This document shows, piece by piece, positions 16,407 through 24,973 of a DNA stretch of 64,000 nucleotides. The DNA comes from Bacillota bacterium (GTDB taxonomy: Bacteria; Bacillota; Clostridia; Lachnospirales; Lachnospiraceae), in the NCBI GenBank assembly GCA_023442465.1, contig JAEZZQ010000026.1, forward strand, positions 1 through 64,000, read 5' to 3'. The notes beneath the pieces were generated by a model. That model searched no databases. It was not told the origin of the DNA and saw only the letters and a list, made by a program, of their open reading frames with translations. Positions within the stretch are counted from its first letter, which is position 1, and each line of letters opens with the position of its first letter. Position numbers and translations under genes: made by a program.

Positions 16407-17435
16407 ATGAAGAAAAAATTTATAATATTATTGACAACCGCCGTGATGAGTTTTGCTGTCTTAGTGGGCTGCGGCAGTTCAGCAGCAGAAACACAAGGTA
16501 ATGTAAATACAGCAGAAAGTACAAATCTAAGTAATGATCCAAATGAGAAACAAAACGAAAGTCCAAGCACCGATGAAACAGACACTGCCAAAGCAGATAC
16601 GATTACCGTTACTGACGCCAGAGGCGAGGTTGAGATCCCTGCAAATCCTGAACGTATCGTTGACTTGAGCGGAAACAGCGACATTTTAAGTGTGTACGGA
16701 TACACGGTCATAGGAACTGCTAACTCCGACGCTTATGATTACACCAAATTCCCCTCCTACCTCGAAGATGTCTTAAAGGGTGCCAAGATTCTTGGCTACA
16801 GCATGCAGGATACTATGGATATCGAGGGCATTTTGGAATTAGAACCGGATTTGATCATCATTTCCAGCGTTCAAGAGAAAATGTATGAGCAGCTTCAGGA
16901 AATCGCTCCTACCGTCATGATTGAGCTGGCACAGATCAACTGGCGGGATGACATCAATTCCTTTGCAGAAATTATGGGAAAAGAAGATGCAGCTGCGCAG
17001 TGGCTGGCGGATTATGATAAGAAGGCAAGCGACAAGGGTGCAGAAATCAAAGCTGCTTACGGCGAAGAAACAACCTATCTGGCGTTTCTTGCCAGCGGCG
17101 GTCAGCTCTATGTCTTCGATGCTGCAGGAATCGGAAGCGTAATGTACGAGGATATGGGACTTGCCAAGCCTGCCAATATGCCCGCACAGGATAACATCAG
17201 TCTGCCCGTAATAAACTATGAGGGACTTGCCGAACTGGATCCCGATTACATATTTGTGGTGGCTACCGAAGCGGATATGGAGAGCTTAAAGCAAAGCAGC
17301 ATCTATAACAGTATGCGCGCCGTAAAAGACGGAAATGTGGTGGAGCTTCCTTCCAGCCCTTACTTCAATATGGGCTACAGTTGTATTGGGAGGAACGTAT
17401 TCTTAGAGGAATTTACCGGTTTAATGGAGCAGTAA
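16407..17435 (+). CDS. Iron-siderophore/haem ABC transporter substrate-binding lipoprotein
   Basis: 342 residues. Lipoprotein signal peptide with lipobox LVGC (Cys near 22), a Ser/Thr/Asn-rich linker, then a class III (FecB/BtuF/FhuD-like) binding fold: TVTDARGEVEIPANPERIVDL at its start, the P-D-L-I-I-I-S segment and the closing G-L-A-E-L-D-P-D-Y-I-F-V-V. The long helix between lobes is typical of rigid metal-chelate binders. It is followed immediately by two permeases and an ATPase and preceded by an iron-type promoter. The ligand may be a ferric siderophore, haem or cobalamin; the divergent AraC regulator favours a siderophore. Confidence 0.9.
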   Translation: MKKKFIILLTTAVMSFAVLVGCGSSAAETQGNVNTAESTNLSNDPNEKQNESPSTDETDTAKADTITVTDARGEVEIPANPERIVDLSGNSDILSVYGYTVIGTANSDAYDYTKFPSYLEDVLKGAKILGYSMQDTMDIEGILELEPDLIIISSVQEKMYEQLQEIAPTVMIELAQINWRDDINSFAEIMGKEDAAAQWLADYDKKASDKGAEIKAAYGEETTYLAFLASGGQLYVFDAAGIGSVMYEDMGLAKPANMPAQDNISLPVINYEGLAELDPDYIFVVATEADMESLKQSSIYNSMRAVKDGNVVELPSSPYFNMGYSCIGRNVFLEEFTGLMEQ

Positions 17436-17440
17436 ATAAT

Positions 17441-18424
17441 ATGAAAAGAAACACGATCATTTTAACAGCAGCCGGTGTGCTGCTGTTATTTGCGGGCATG
17501 ATTTTGTCCGTTCATATCGGCGCGAAAAATATACCCGTTTCAGAAATTTACCGGGCTTTTTTTCATTATGACGATTCACTAAACGCCAAACTCGTACGCG
17601 AGGTTCGCCTGCCCCGAATGCTCTTGGCAGTACTGGTGGGCGGAATGCTCTCTTTGGCGGGGACCATGATGCAGGGCATTATGCGCAATCCTATCGCGGA
17701 ACCCTCCGTCATGGGCGTAACTCAAGGGGCTACGCTGGCAGTGTCCATTGCTGCGGTGTCCTCCCTTGCGGGCGGCGTATACGGCAATTTCTTCATGGGC
17801 CTGCTGGGTGCAGCAGGGAGCGGCATCCTGATACTCGTATTTACCATGGGAAAAGCCTCTAATCAGAGCATTTCCAGAATCCTGCTGGCCGGAACGGCCC
17901 TAAGTACCTTCTTTCTTTCCCTGGCCTCCGTGGTGGCCTTATTGGGAAATCGCTCACAGGAGCTGGCCTTCTGGGTAGCGGGCGGCTTGCGTCAGGCTGG
18001 CTGGGTTCAAGTAGCTGTCGTCGCTGCAGCCGGCGGCTTTTTTTCCATACTCGCATTTATTTCTGCCGGAAAAATCAACATCATCAGCCTCGGTGACGAT
18101 GCGGCAGCCGGACTGGGGATTTCGCCGGAAAGGGTAAAGCTTCTTATTATATTGTATCTCGTTCCGATTTGCGGAGTCTGCGTGGCGGCTGCGGGCAACA
18201 TTGGATATTTGGGTTTGTTCGTACCCCATATTATCCGCAAGCTGGTAGGAAACGACTACCGCAGGCTGATGCCCCTTTCCTTTTTATATGGAAGCATTAT
18301 CCTCGTCCTGGCGGATATTGCCGCCCGGACTATCTCGGCTCCTTACGAGCTTCCTGTGGGGCTTTTTACCGCTTGCATGGGTGTGCCCGTATTTTTAATG
18401 CTGGTAAGAAAGGAGAAGCGATAG
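17441..18424 (+). CDS. FecCD-family iron-chelate ABC permease 1
   Basis: 327 residues from ATG 17441, five bases after the binding-protein stop. About ten membrane helices, with family signatures L-R-L-P-R-M-L-L-A-V-L-V-G near the start, MQGIMRNPIAEPSVMGVTQG, and the cytoplasmic coupling segment GYLGLFVPHIIRKLVGNDYR near the C-terminus that contacts the ATPase. This is the BtuC/FhuB/FecC fold. It ends one base before the start of the second permease, so the two are translationally coupled and probably form a heterodimer. Confidence 0.93.
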   Translation: MKRNTIILTAAGVLLLFAGMILSVHIGAKNIPVSEIYRAFFHYDDSLNAKLVREVRLPRMLLAVLVGGMLSLAGTMMQGIMRNPIAEPSVMGVTQGATLAVSIAAVSSLAGGVYGNFFMGLLGAAGSGILILVFTMGKASNQSISRILLAGTALSTFFLSLASVVALLGNRSQELAFWVAGGLRQAGWVQVAVVAAAGGFFSILAFISAGKINIISLGDDAAAGLGISPERVKLLIILYLVPICGVCVAAAGNIGYLGLFVPHIIRKLVGNDYRRLMPLSFLYGSIILVLADIAARTISAPYELPVGLFTACMGVPVFLMLVRKEKR

Positions 18425-19432
18425 ATGAAAGAGAAAAAGTACGGTTTTAAAATAGCAGCCTGCCTGCTCCTCCTTTTAGCAGTCGTTATCATAGCTCTTA
18501 TGGTGGGAAGCTATCATATATCCCCGCTTCAGGTAATGCAAACCCTATTAGGAAACGGGAGCAAACTGCAGAATTTTACTATTTTTCAGATACGTCTGCC
18601 AAGAATCGTTCTGGCTGTCATCGTGGCATCGGCGTTAGGTGTTTCAGGAGGAATCCTTCAGGGTATTACAAGAAATCCCCTGGCAGAGCCGGGGATGATT
18701 GGAATCAATGCCGGAGCCGCATTATTCGTGGTATTGTGGATTTCCGCGGGAATCACCGACTATTACTCCACCCTGCCGTTTCTTACCGTGCTGGGGATGC
18801 CTCTGCTGGCGATGACAGGTTCCTTACTTTCCGTAGGCCTTATTTATTTGCTTTCCTCCAAGGGCGGGATTCGCCCGGTGCGCTTCATCCTTACGGGAAT
18901 CGGAGTAAACGGAGGCATCCTTGCAGTGATTTCCTTTTATCAGCTAAATATGTCCAAGGGCGATTACAATCAGGTACTGACTTGGACAAGCGGGAGCCTC
19001 TGGGGCAGCAATTGGAGCTATATCTTTCTGACCGCGCCGTTAGTCATTCTCCTAATCGGGACAGTGCTATTTCGCAGTAAGAATCTGGATGTGCTGGCTC
19101 TTGGGGATGAACTGGCGGCAGGGGTAGGTTTATCCGTGCAAAAGGAACGTATGATCCTCCTGCTCCTCGCCACTTTTTTGGCAGCGCTTGCCACCTCTGT
19201 TGCAGGAAGCATAGCATTTCTGGGGCTTTTAGGTCCGCAAATTGCCAAAAGGCTCACCGGGCCGGTACATGGCATAATGCTTCCTATGGCAGCGTTAGTC
19301 AGCAGCATCCTTTTAGTGGGTGCCGATATTATAGCAAAGAATCTGTTCTCTCCACTGGAGATTCCGGTCGGAATCGTCGTATCCATAGTGGGAGTTCCGT
19401 ATTTTATTTATTTGATGATAAAGGAAAGGTAG
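18425..19432 (+). CDS. FecCD-family iron-chelate ABC permease 2
   Basis: 335 residues starting directly after the stop of the first permease. Same fold and motifs: R-L-P-R-I-V-L-A-V-I-V, QGITRNPLAEPGMIGINAG and the coupling segment FLGLLGPQIAKRLTGPVHG. In this copy the usual H-I-x-R is Q-I-A-K. Two different permeases with one ATPase is the arrangement of FecCD/FepDG/FhuBG systems. Membrane-embedded; moves the chelate delivered by the upstream lipoprotein. Confidence 0.93.
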   Translation: MKEKKYGFKIAACLLLLLAVVIIALMVGSYHISPLQVMQTLLGNGSKLQNFTIFQIRLPRIVLAVIVASALGVSGGILQGITRNPLAEPGMIGINAGAALFVVLWISAGITDYYSTLPFLTVLGMPLLAMTGSLLSVGLIYLLSSKGGIRPVRFILTGIGVNGGILAVISFYQLNMSKGDYNQVLTWTSGSLWGSNWSYIFLTAPLVILLIGTVLFRSKNLDVLALGDELAAGVGLSVQKERMILLLLATFLAALATSVAGSIAFLGLLGPQIAKRLTGPVHGIMLPMAALVSSILLVGADIIAKNLFSPLEIPVGIVVSIVGVPYFIYLMIKER

Positions 19433-19444
19433 GAGGTTACGGGA

Positions 19445-20236
19445 ATGGGAATGGGAATTGAAATTAAGAATCTACAGGCGGCATACGAGGACAGAATCAT
19501 TATTCCGGATGCCAGCCTCGTCATACCGAAAGGAAAAGTAACGATGCTGATCGGTCCCAACGGCTGCGGCAAGTCCACTCTGCTAAAAGCGATCGCAAGA
19601 ACGATTCCGGCGAAAAAAGGCAGCATCTATCTCCACGGAGAAGACATCCGACGGGTGCCTCCTAAATGCTTCGCAAAGAAAATGGCCGTACTGCCCCAAA
19701 GTCCGCTGGTCCCCGAAGGAATACAAGTAAAGGAGCTGGTGGCCTACGGACGTTTTCCTTATCAAAAGCCATTGTCAGGCCTGAAAAGGGAGGATCACGA
19801 AATCATCCGCTGGGCCATGGAAAAAACGGGGGTGCTGGAGCTTGAGGAGCGAAGGGTCGAGGAATTGTCAGGCGGTCAAAGACAGCGCGTTTGGATTTCT
19901 CTGGCGCTGGCTCAGAAAACCGGAGTTCTGCTTCTGGACGAGCCTACCACCTATCTGGATATGGCCCACCAATTAGAGATTCTGGAGCTGCTGCGTAAAT
20001 TGAACCACGAAGAGAAGACCACCATCGTCATGGTCATTCACGAGTTGAATCACGCTTCCAAGTTCGCCGACCATATCATCGGCATGAAGCAAGGACAGAT
20101 TCTGTTCGAAGGTACTCCCAAGGAAGTGATTCAGGTGGAGAATCTGAGAAAGCTCTACGAAATTGAGGCGGTGCTTGTAGAAAATAAGGATAAAGGTTAT
20201 CCGATTTGTACGGATTACTCCTTGATATATGAATAA
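19445..20236 (+). CDS. Iron-chelate ABC transporter ATP-binding protein (FecE/FepC type)
   Basis: 263 residues, ATG 19445 after GGAGGTTACGGGA; a second in-frame ATG two codons later is possible. Walker A GPNGCGKST, Q-loop AVLPQSPLVP, signature LSGGQRQRVWISLALAQ, Walker B VLLLDEPTTYLD and H-loop VIHELNHA. The Y-G-R-F-P-Y-Q motif after the Q-loop and the D-E-P-T-T-Y-L-D box are hallmarks of the FecE/FepC/BtuD subgroup. Last gene of the importer operon; a terminator follows at once. Confidence 0.94.
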   Translation: MGMGIEIKNLQAAYEDRIIIPDASLVIPKGKVTMLIGPNGCGKSTLLKAIARTIPAKKGSIYLHGEDIRRVPPKCFAKKMAVLPQSPLVPEGIQVKELVAYGRFPYQKPLSGLKREDHEIIRWAMEKTGVLELEERRVEELSGGQRQRVWISLALAQKTGVLLLDEPTTYLDMAHQLEILELLRKLNHEEKTTIVMVIHELNHASKFADHIIGMKQGQILFEGTPKEVIQVENLRKLYEIEAVLVENKDKGYPICTDYSLIYE

Positions 20237-20272
20237 AACGTACGGTTCATGGACCATATACACGACGGCATA

Positions 20273-20311
20273 AAAGTCCGGGAAATATTTTCTAATACTC
20301 CCGGGCTTTTT
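20273..20311 (+). terminator. Terminator of the iron importer operon
   Basis: AAGTCCGGGA (from 20274) pairs with TCCCGGGCTT (one wobble) and is followed by TTTTTAT. Confidence 0.85.
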
Positions 20312-20345
20312 ATTGCCTGAGTTTTCTCATAAAATAAATAAGATA

Positions 20346-20374
20346 TTCGCAATAAACGAAAAGTGTTGTACAAT
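20346..20374 (+). promoter_or_regulatory. Promoter of the EFR1-type ferredoxin gene
   Basis: TTCGCA (20346-20351) and TACAAT (20369-20374) are separated by 17 bp, 61 bases before the start codon. Confidence 0.45.
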
Positions 20375-20434
20375 AAGTCTAATTAATCAGAGAAGAAAAA
20401 TCTCAAAAAATCATAGAAAAAGAAGGGGCATACT

Positions 20435-21319
20435 ATGAGCAACCGGAATATACCGTTTCAAAATATAACCTTAGCCTATTTTTCCGGAACAGGCTGCACG
20501 AAAGCTGCGGTTTCCTGCTTTGAAAGCCAGCTTGCCGGGCTTGGAATCCACACCAGCACAATCTGCATCTCCTCCGATAGTTCCGGCAGTATCGGAACCT
20601 CGGATTTGCTGATCGTTTTTTCCCCGGTATATGCATTCCGCCTGACTTCCATCGTCGAAGACTGGGTAAAGCGACTGCCTGATGCCCAAAATACATACGC
20701 ATCCATTATATCTGTTTCCGGAGGAGGAGAGATTTCGCCCAATACTGCCTGCCGGACCTTTTGTAAACGCATATTAATAAAAAAGGGGTATCACTTTGTG
20801 TATGAAAATATGCTGGTAATGCCCTCCAACTTCGCATCCCATGCCGGAGCACAGCTAAACAAACAGCTAATCGATACTTTACCGAAAAAGACCGCACAGA
20901 TGATTGATGATATTTTATCCGGGGAAAAAAATAACACACATCCTAAGCTTCAGGATAGGCTCTTTGCCTCAATCGGGAAAGCGGAGCATCTGGGCGCAAA
21001 GTTTTTCGGCGCCTTCATCCGCACGTCAAGCCATTGTAATCAGTGCGGGCTATGTGTTAAAAGCTGTCCAAAAAGGAATATCCGGATGAAGGAGGGAACG
21101 CCCGCCTTCGGCTTCCATTGTATGCTATGCTTAAGGTGTATTTATGCCTGCCCCCAAAAAGCCCTTTCTCCAGGAATACTCAAATTTTTCGTATTAAAGG
21201 AGGGCTTCGACTTAAAGGCTATGAGTAAAGCTCCTGAGCTTGAAAAAGATCAGAATGTACAGGAGTATTCTGCCGCCGAACAGCTTCTTTGGAAGGGTGT
21301 TCTCGATTATCTGGAATAA
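20435..21319 (+). CDS. Flavodoxin-ferredoxin fusion protein (EFR1 family)
   Basis: 294 residues. The N-terminal flavodoxin-like domain (1-170) opens with LAYFSGTGCTKAAV, the FMN phosphate loop, with the second loop near F-S-P-V-Y-A-F-R. The C-terminal part has two 4Fe-4S motifs: CNQCGLCVKSCPKRN and CMLCLRCIYACPQKAL. A basic/aromatic tail follows. Proteins of this architecture carry electrons in anaerobes, but the partners are mostly unknown. It stands alone between the iron importer and the DUF1538 operon with its own promoter. The neighbourhood suggests a link to iron status, but that is inference. Confidence 0.88.
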   Translation: MSNRNIPFQNITLAYFSGTGCTKAAVSCFESQLAGLGIHTSTICISSDSSGSIGTSDLLIVFSPVYAFRLTSIVEDWVKRLPDAQNTYASIISVSGGGEISPNTACRTFCKRILIKKGYHFVYENMLVMPSNFASHAGAQLNKQLIDTLPKKTAQMIDDILSGEKNNTHPKLQDRLFASIGKAEHLGAKFFGAFIRTSSHCNQCGLCVKSCPKRNIRMKEGTPAFGFHCMLCLRCIYACPQKALSPGILKFFVLKEGFDLKAMSKAPELEKDQNVQEYSAAEQLLWKGVLDYLE

Positions 21320-21359
21320 TGGGAACTGCCGTTTTCCGGCACAAATAGCCTCAAAGCGG

Positions 21360-21388
21360 TTGCATCTTCCGGCATTAACTGTTATAGT
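21360..21388 (+). promoter_or_regulatory. Promoter placing the transcript start at the ATG (possible leaderless mRNA)
   Basis: TTGCAT (21360-21365), 17-bp spacer, TATAGT (21383-21388). The ATG of the DUF1538 gene is at 21395, where transcription would start, and no Shine-Dalgarno sequence is seen before it. Confidence 0.5.
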
Positions 21389-21394
21389 AATACT

Positions 21395-23065
21395 ATGAGA
21401 TTTTTTAATACACTAAAAGAGGTTTTTATATCATCGCTGCCCCTCGCGGCAGTAATCATTGTCGTTTGTGTTTTTGTGGCTCCCATGGAGAACGCATTCG
21501 ATTATGTCAAGTTAATAGTTGGTTATATGAGTGTTGTTCTGGGACAGTCGCTGTTTTTGGATGGTTTGAGCATCAGTATCCTGCCTATTGGCAAGCTGGT
21601 TGGAAGTTCCCTCGTGAAGCTGAAAAAAGCCATATTCATCATTTTCTTTGGCTTTGTATTCGGTTTGCTCGCTACGGTTGCTGAACCTGCTTTGGCAGTT
21701 CTCGCCCGTCAGACACATATGATTATGAACATTATCGATGAGACACTGTTCATATGGATTATGGGTTCTGGCATCGGTGTGCTGGTCGGGTTTTCTTTGT
21801 ATCGAATCATGAAGGATTTGAATATCAAGATTGTATTTGCTATACTTTACATTGCAATTTTTGTTATCGTCTTTTTTGTACCTGAAGAATTTATCGCATT
21901 GGCTTTTGATGGAAGCGGTGCAACCACCGGCGATATTTCCGTTCCCTTTATACTGGCTCTGGGCTTAGGCGTTTCCGGTACCATGTCAAAGCATAAGGCT
22001 AACGAGGACACATTCGGAATCATTGGGCTTGCATCGGTAGGTCCTATTTTAGCGCTGTTTTTCTACGGTATCATTTTAAATGCCGTACATGGAGGAGTCC
22101 TTCCGCCGGCCGGAGTATATGATCCGGGCGCGGCAGAAAGCTTAGGAGCGATTATCCAGTCGAATATATCCGGCGTTGCCCTGGCCCTCTTTCCAATCGT
22201 AATCGTATATTTACCGTTCCAATTTCTGCTGATAAAGCTTCCGAAAAAGGAATTGATTCAAATATTGCTCGGCTCCATTTCCACCTACGTGGGCCTTCTC
22301 ATTTTCTTGTCAGGAATTGATTTCGGCTTTGCGTTCGCGGGCAAATATATCGGTGAAGTGTTTTTGGATGCCTCGCGCCCGGGATGGTTCAAATGGCTGC
22401 TGCTCTTGGTGGGCTTCGTACTCGGAGTCGCCATTACTCTTTCCGAACCTGCCGTTACGGTACTCGGTGAACAGCTCGAGGAAATTACCAACGGTCATAT
22501 TAAGAAAATATCGATTCGTGCTACTCTCGCTATCGGTATCGGGTTTGCTGCGCTATTTTCCATGGTAAAAATATTAACACAAATAAATATACTCTGGTTT
22601 TTGATTCCGCTTTATGCAATAGCCCTTATTATGATGAAATTCACTTCGAATCTCTTTGTGGGATTGGCCTTCGATTCGGGCGGAGTTACCGGCGGTGCCC
22701 TGACATCGGCATTTTTAACTCCCCTTACCTTAGGAGCTGCTCAGGCTGTTGCTGATTTGGAAGGTGCAGGCGCGCAGTCGATTTTGACAAACGGATTCGG
22801 AATTATTGCATTTATTTCAGTAACGCCATTAATCGCAGTTCAGGCTTTGGGGATTATTTATGACATAAGACTTAGAAAAGCTCAGAAACTTATGGAAGAA
22901 AACGAGCTGGCAGAAATTCATGAATTGGAATCACTGGTCTTGCAAGCTACATCTGCCGATTCTGACGCTGGTTCTTCATCTAAGAAAATCGGCAGACGCC
23001 GCAAAAATAGAAAATTTAAGCATAGGGGTTCCCCCATGGAGGATAGAAGAAGTGATACACGATGA
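21395..23065 (+). CDS. DUF1538 polytopic membrane protein
   Basis: 556 residues, about 12 membrane helices and a visible internal duplication of about 254 residues: EPALAVLARQ (97-106) matches EPAVTVLGEQ (351-360), and AFDGSGATTGD (170-180) matches AFDSGGVTGGA (425-435). The conserved E-P and A-F-D-x-x-G-x-T-x-G motifs, one per half, look like a substrate pore, as in inverted-repeat transporters. The C-terminal tail is cytoplasmic and very basic (KKIGRRRKNRKFKHRG). Two P-II-like genes follow immediately; P-II proteins gate ammonium channels, so this looks like a channel or transporter with P-II control. Function not established. Confidence 0.85.
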   Translation: MRFFNTLKEVFISSLPLAAVIIVVCVFVAPMENAFDYVKLIVGYMSVVLGQSLFLDGLSISILPIGKLVGSSLVKLKKAIFIIFFGFVFGLLATVAEPALAVLARQTHMIMNIIDETLFIWIMGSGIGVLVGFSLYRIMKDLNIKIVFAILYIAIFVIVFFVPEEFIALAFDGSGATTGDISVPFILALGLGVSGTMSKHKANEDTFGIIGLASVGPILALFFYGIILNAVHGGVLPPAGVYDPGAAESLGAIIQSNISGVALALFPIVIVYLPFQFLLIKLPKKELIQILLGSISTYVGLLIFLSGIDFGFAFAGKYIGEVFLDASRPGWFKWLLLLVGFVLGVAITLSEPAVTVLGEQLEEITNGHIKKISIRATLAIGIGFAALFSMVKILTQINILWFLIPLYAIALIMMKFTSNLFVGLAFDSGGVTGGALTSAFLTPLTLGAAQAVADLEGAGAQSILTNGFGIIAFISVTPLIAVQALGIIYDIRLRKAQKLMEENELAEIHELESLVLQATSADSDAGSSSKKIGRRRKNRKFKHRGSPMEDRRSDTR

Positions 23066-23369
23066 TGTTCCGTCTTGTCTGGAATTTTTAACTATAATCG
23101 CCGGAAGAAAGCTGAAGGCTTCTCTTATTGAATCGTTGTCGGCAGAGGGCGGACGGCTGATAACCGTCATGTATGGAAAGGGCTCAGTCAAAACCGATTA
23201 TCTTCGGGATATGTTCGGGCTGGTGCCAGAGGAGAATAAGGTCGTAATAACCTGCCTTCTTCCTTGTAAAAAGGTTGACACAGTAATGGATATGCTGGTC
23301 AGTAAGTTTCATTTCGACAAACCGAACACGGGTATCGCATTTACCGTACCCATTAACATTACTTTTTAA
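23052..23369 (+). CDS. P-II-like signalling protein (first copy)
   Basis: 105 residues from a GTG at 23052, set by GGAGG at 23038-23042, and overlapping the DUF1538 gene by 14 bases. The ferredoxin-like P-II fold is suggested by L-T-I-I-A-G-R-K-L-K-A-S-L-I (beta1-alpha1), GGRLITVMYGKGS (beta2 and T-loop base, with G-K-G), KVVITCLLP (beta3) and GIAFTVPINITF (last strand). The T-loop is short and lacks the uridylylated Tyr context of GlnB. Probably binds a nucleotide-type effector and the membrane protein. Confidence 0.72.
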   Translation: MIHDDVPSCLEFLTIIAGRKLKASLIESLSAEGGRLITVMYGKGSVKTDYLRDMFGLVPEENKVVITCLLPCKKVDTVMDMLVSKFHFDKPNTGIAFTVPINITF

Positions 23370-23386
23370 TTTTGGAGGAATTAACG

Positions 23387-23716
23387 GTGACAGAATCTAG
23401 TCCTAAAAAAGCATTATATATTATAGTAAACGTTGGCTTCGCCGATGAAATTGCGGAAATCATGCGCAAGGAAGGGGCAGGCGGAGCAACGATCATGAAT
23501 GCCCGCGGTTCAGGTCCTATGCCGAAGTCGATCTTAGGAATCACTATCGATACGGAGAAGGAGATCATTCTCAGCGTGGTAGATGAGGAAATGAGTGAAA
23601 AAATCATTCACGCCGTAAGGCAAAAAGCGGGGCTTGGCACTCCGTGCAACAGCATCTGCTTTACAATGCCGGTGGATAAATTTGTTATGACACATGTATC
23701 AAAACCATCCAACTAA
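23387..23716 (+). CDS. P-II-like signalling protein (second copy)
   Basis: 109 residues from GTG 23387 behind TTGGAGGAATTAAC. It has A-L-Y-I-I-V-N-V-G-F-A-D-E-I-A-E-I-M-R (beta1-alpha1), GGATIMNARGSG (T-loop base), EIILSVVDEEMSEKIIHAV and the last-strand ICFTMPVDKF. The N-A-R-G-S-G motif is common in P-II paralogues outside nitrogen metabolism. It differs clearly from the first copy, so the two may form a heteromer or read different effectors. It ends the operon at a strong terminator. Confidence 0.78.
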   Translation: MTESSPKKALYIIVNVGFADEIAEIMRKEGAGGATIMNARGSGPMPKSILGITIDTEKEIILSVVDEEMSEKIIHAVRQKAGLGTPCNSICFTMPVDKFVMTHVSKPSN

Positions 23717-23740
23717 TCGACAAAATAATAAGGAAAAAAT

Positions 23741-23771
23741 AAATGCTTGCCGTTACTTGCGGCAAGCATTT
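23741..23771. terminator. Bidirectional terminator
   Basis: AAATGCTTGCCG (23741-23752) and its perfect inverse CGGCAAGCATTT (23760-23771) around a 7-base loop, with A-rich left and T-rich right flanks. It serves the P-II gene (plus) and the flavodoxin gene (minus). Confidence 0.9.
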
Positions 23772-23797
23772 ATTTTGTTCTGTTACAGAAGTGCCTA

Positions 23798-24289
23798 TTA
23801 CAAGGGCAATGGATGCGCAGCACACATCTGTTCTACGAACTCACTGACTTTCTCCTGGGTAAGTTCTTCATTCTTCTTCGCATTGATCAAGTTCAAGGTT
23901 CCGTCCATATGGCTTAACTTCTCGCTCAGCTTAGCGATGCATTTCTCTGCATCGCCTCCCGCACTGCTGAAAAAAGCGGCCGTCAATTTATTTCTCATAT
24001 CATTATCTTCCAGAAAAGTATTGATGGGCGATGCCGGTCTGCTGTTCCAGATAGGCATTCCAATGACAATTCTGTCATAATCTGCCGGATTATACAAATA
24101 TGGCTTTAGTTTGGGTCTTTCCCCAAAAGTAGCTGCTTTACCGCAAAAGATGTACTTGCCTATGGTACTGCGGGGATATCCTTTTATTGGTTCAAGAGCC
24201 ATAATATCAGCATCCATCTTTCTGGCAATCAGCTCTGCCGCAAATTTTGTATTCCCACTCATTGAATAATATACCACTAATGTCTTCAT
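23798..24289 (-). CDS. Flavodoxin family protein
   Basis: 163 residues. It begins with LVVYYSMSGNTKFAAELIA, the FMN phosphate loop, followed by the IVIGMPIWNSRPASPINTFL isoalloxazine loop and a third loop F-F-S-S-A-G-G-D. The W-x-x-R-P-A-x-P motif places it with the flavodoxin-4/NAD(P)H-quinone-reductase-like group. It acts as an FMN electron carrier or small reductase in the cytoplasm. It lies four bases after the PadR gene in the same direction, so it is likely part of the regulator's operon and under its control. Confidence 0.88.
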   Translation of the reverse strand: MKTLVVYYSMSGNTKFAAELIARKMDADIMALEPIKGYPRSTIGKYIFCGKAATFGERPKLKPYLYNPADYDRIVIGMPIWNSRPASPINTFLEDNDMRNKLTAAFFSSAGGDAEKCIAKLSEKLSHMDGTLNLINAKKNEELTQEKVSEFVEQMCAAHPLPL

Positions 24290-24293
24290 CTTC

Positions 24294-24845
24294 TTATTTC
24301 TCCTCCTTATTTCTCAATATTTCTTCCGCTTCCTTGCACCACTCCAAATAAGCGCGATATGTCCGTATTCCGAATCTAACCGTAAGAAGATAATATTCGT
24401 GAGCTGCCTCCATATCCTTCACCTTTTCCAGTATTTCCTCCGAGGCCAGAAGATAGGGAAGCTTCTGCTCTATTTTTTTTCTAAATTCTTTGATATGGTT
24501 CAGCGTCTGCTCCGCTCCTGTTTCACTGCCAAAAAACAGTTTAAGCAGGGTTTCATAACGAAGCTCATCCTTTTCCACCGGAAGAGTGAGCCATCTTCTT
24601 AAATAAGTGTGTCCTGCGTCTGTAATAGTGTAAATCAGTTTACCCCTGCTGCTGTCTCGATCCTCCCGCTTTGTGGCGAGCCCGCGCTCCACCAGGCCGC
24701 TCAAGGTCGGGTATATGCTTCCATAGCTTGCACCCCAGAAATATTTAAGCGAGGTATCCATTCTCTTCTTTATTTCGTATCCGCTTAGCTCTTCGTGGCT
24801 GAGCAATCCTAAAATCACGCAATCCAGTTTCTTTTCCGATGCCAT
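24294..24845 (-). CDS. PadR-family transcriptional regulator
   Basis: 183 residues. The N-terminal winged helix contains VILGLLSHEELSGYEIKKRM, then Y-G-S-I-Y-P-T-L-S-G-L-V-E-R-G-L and the wing with Y-T-I-T-D-A-G. The C-terminal half is a long coiled dimerisation domain, which makes it a Vir-type (subfamily 2) PadR. It precedes a flavodoxin gene by four bases. Its 5' leader is made of purine-rich 25-bp repeats. PadR proteins usually repress their own operon and an efflux or detoxification gene. The strong palindromes at 25718-25763 are one candidate target. Confidence 0.9.
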   Translation of the reverse strand: MASEKKLDCVILGLLSHEELSGYEIKKRMDTSLKYFWGASYGSIYPTLSGLVERGLATKREDRDSSRGKLIYTITDAGHTYLRRWLTLPVEKDELRYETLLKLFFGSETGAEQTLNHIKEFRKKIEQKLPYLLASEEILEKVKDMEAAHEYYLLTVRFGIRTYRAYLEWCKEAEEILRNKEEK

Positions 24846-24854
24846 TTTTCTCTT

Positions 24855-24973
24855 CTTTCACTCTTGCTTTCTACGTTCATTTTGCTCTTGCTTCCTGCTT
24901 TCCATTTTGCTCTTGCTTCTTACTTCCTATTTCACTCTTGCTTTTTACTTTCTATCTCACTCTTACTTCCCAT
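24855..24973 (-). repeat. Purine-rich 25-bp tandem repeats upstream of padR
   Basis: On the minus strand four 25-base units and one shorter copy follow one another, each built round AAGCAAGAG(T/C)(G/A)AAAT. They begin over the stop codon of the Fe-S membrane protein and end within 10 bases of the padR start, so they form most of the spacer and include the ribosome-binding region. Confidence 0.7.

Noticed and set aside
24855..24973. CRISPR array
   Set aside because: Units are contiguous with no unique spacers and the unit is too degenerate; no cas gene is in the window.
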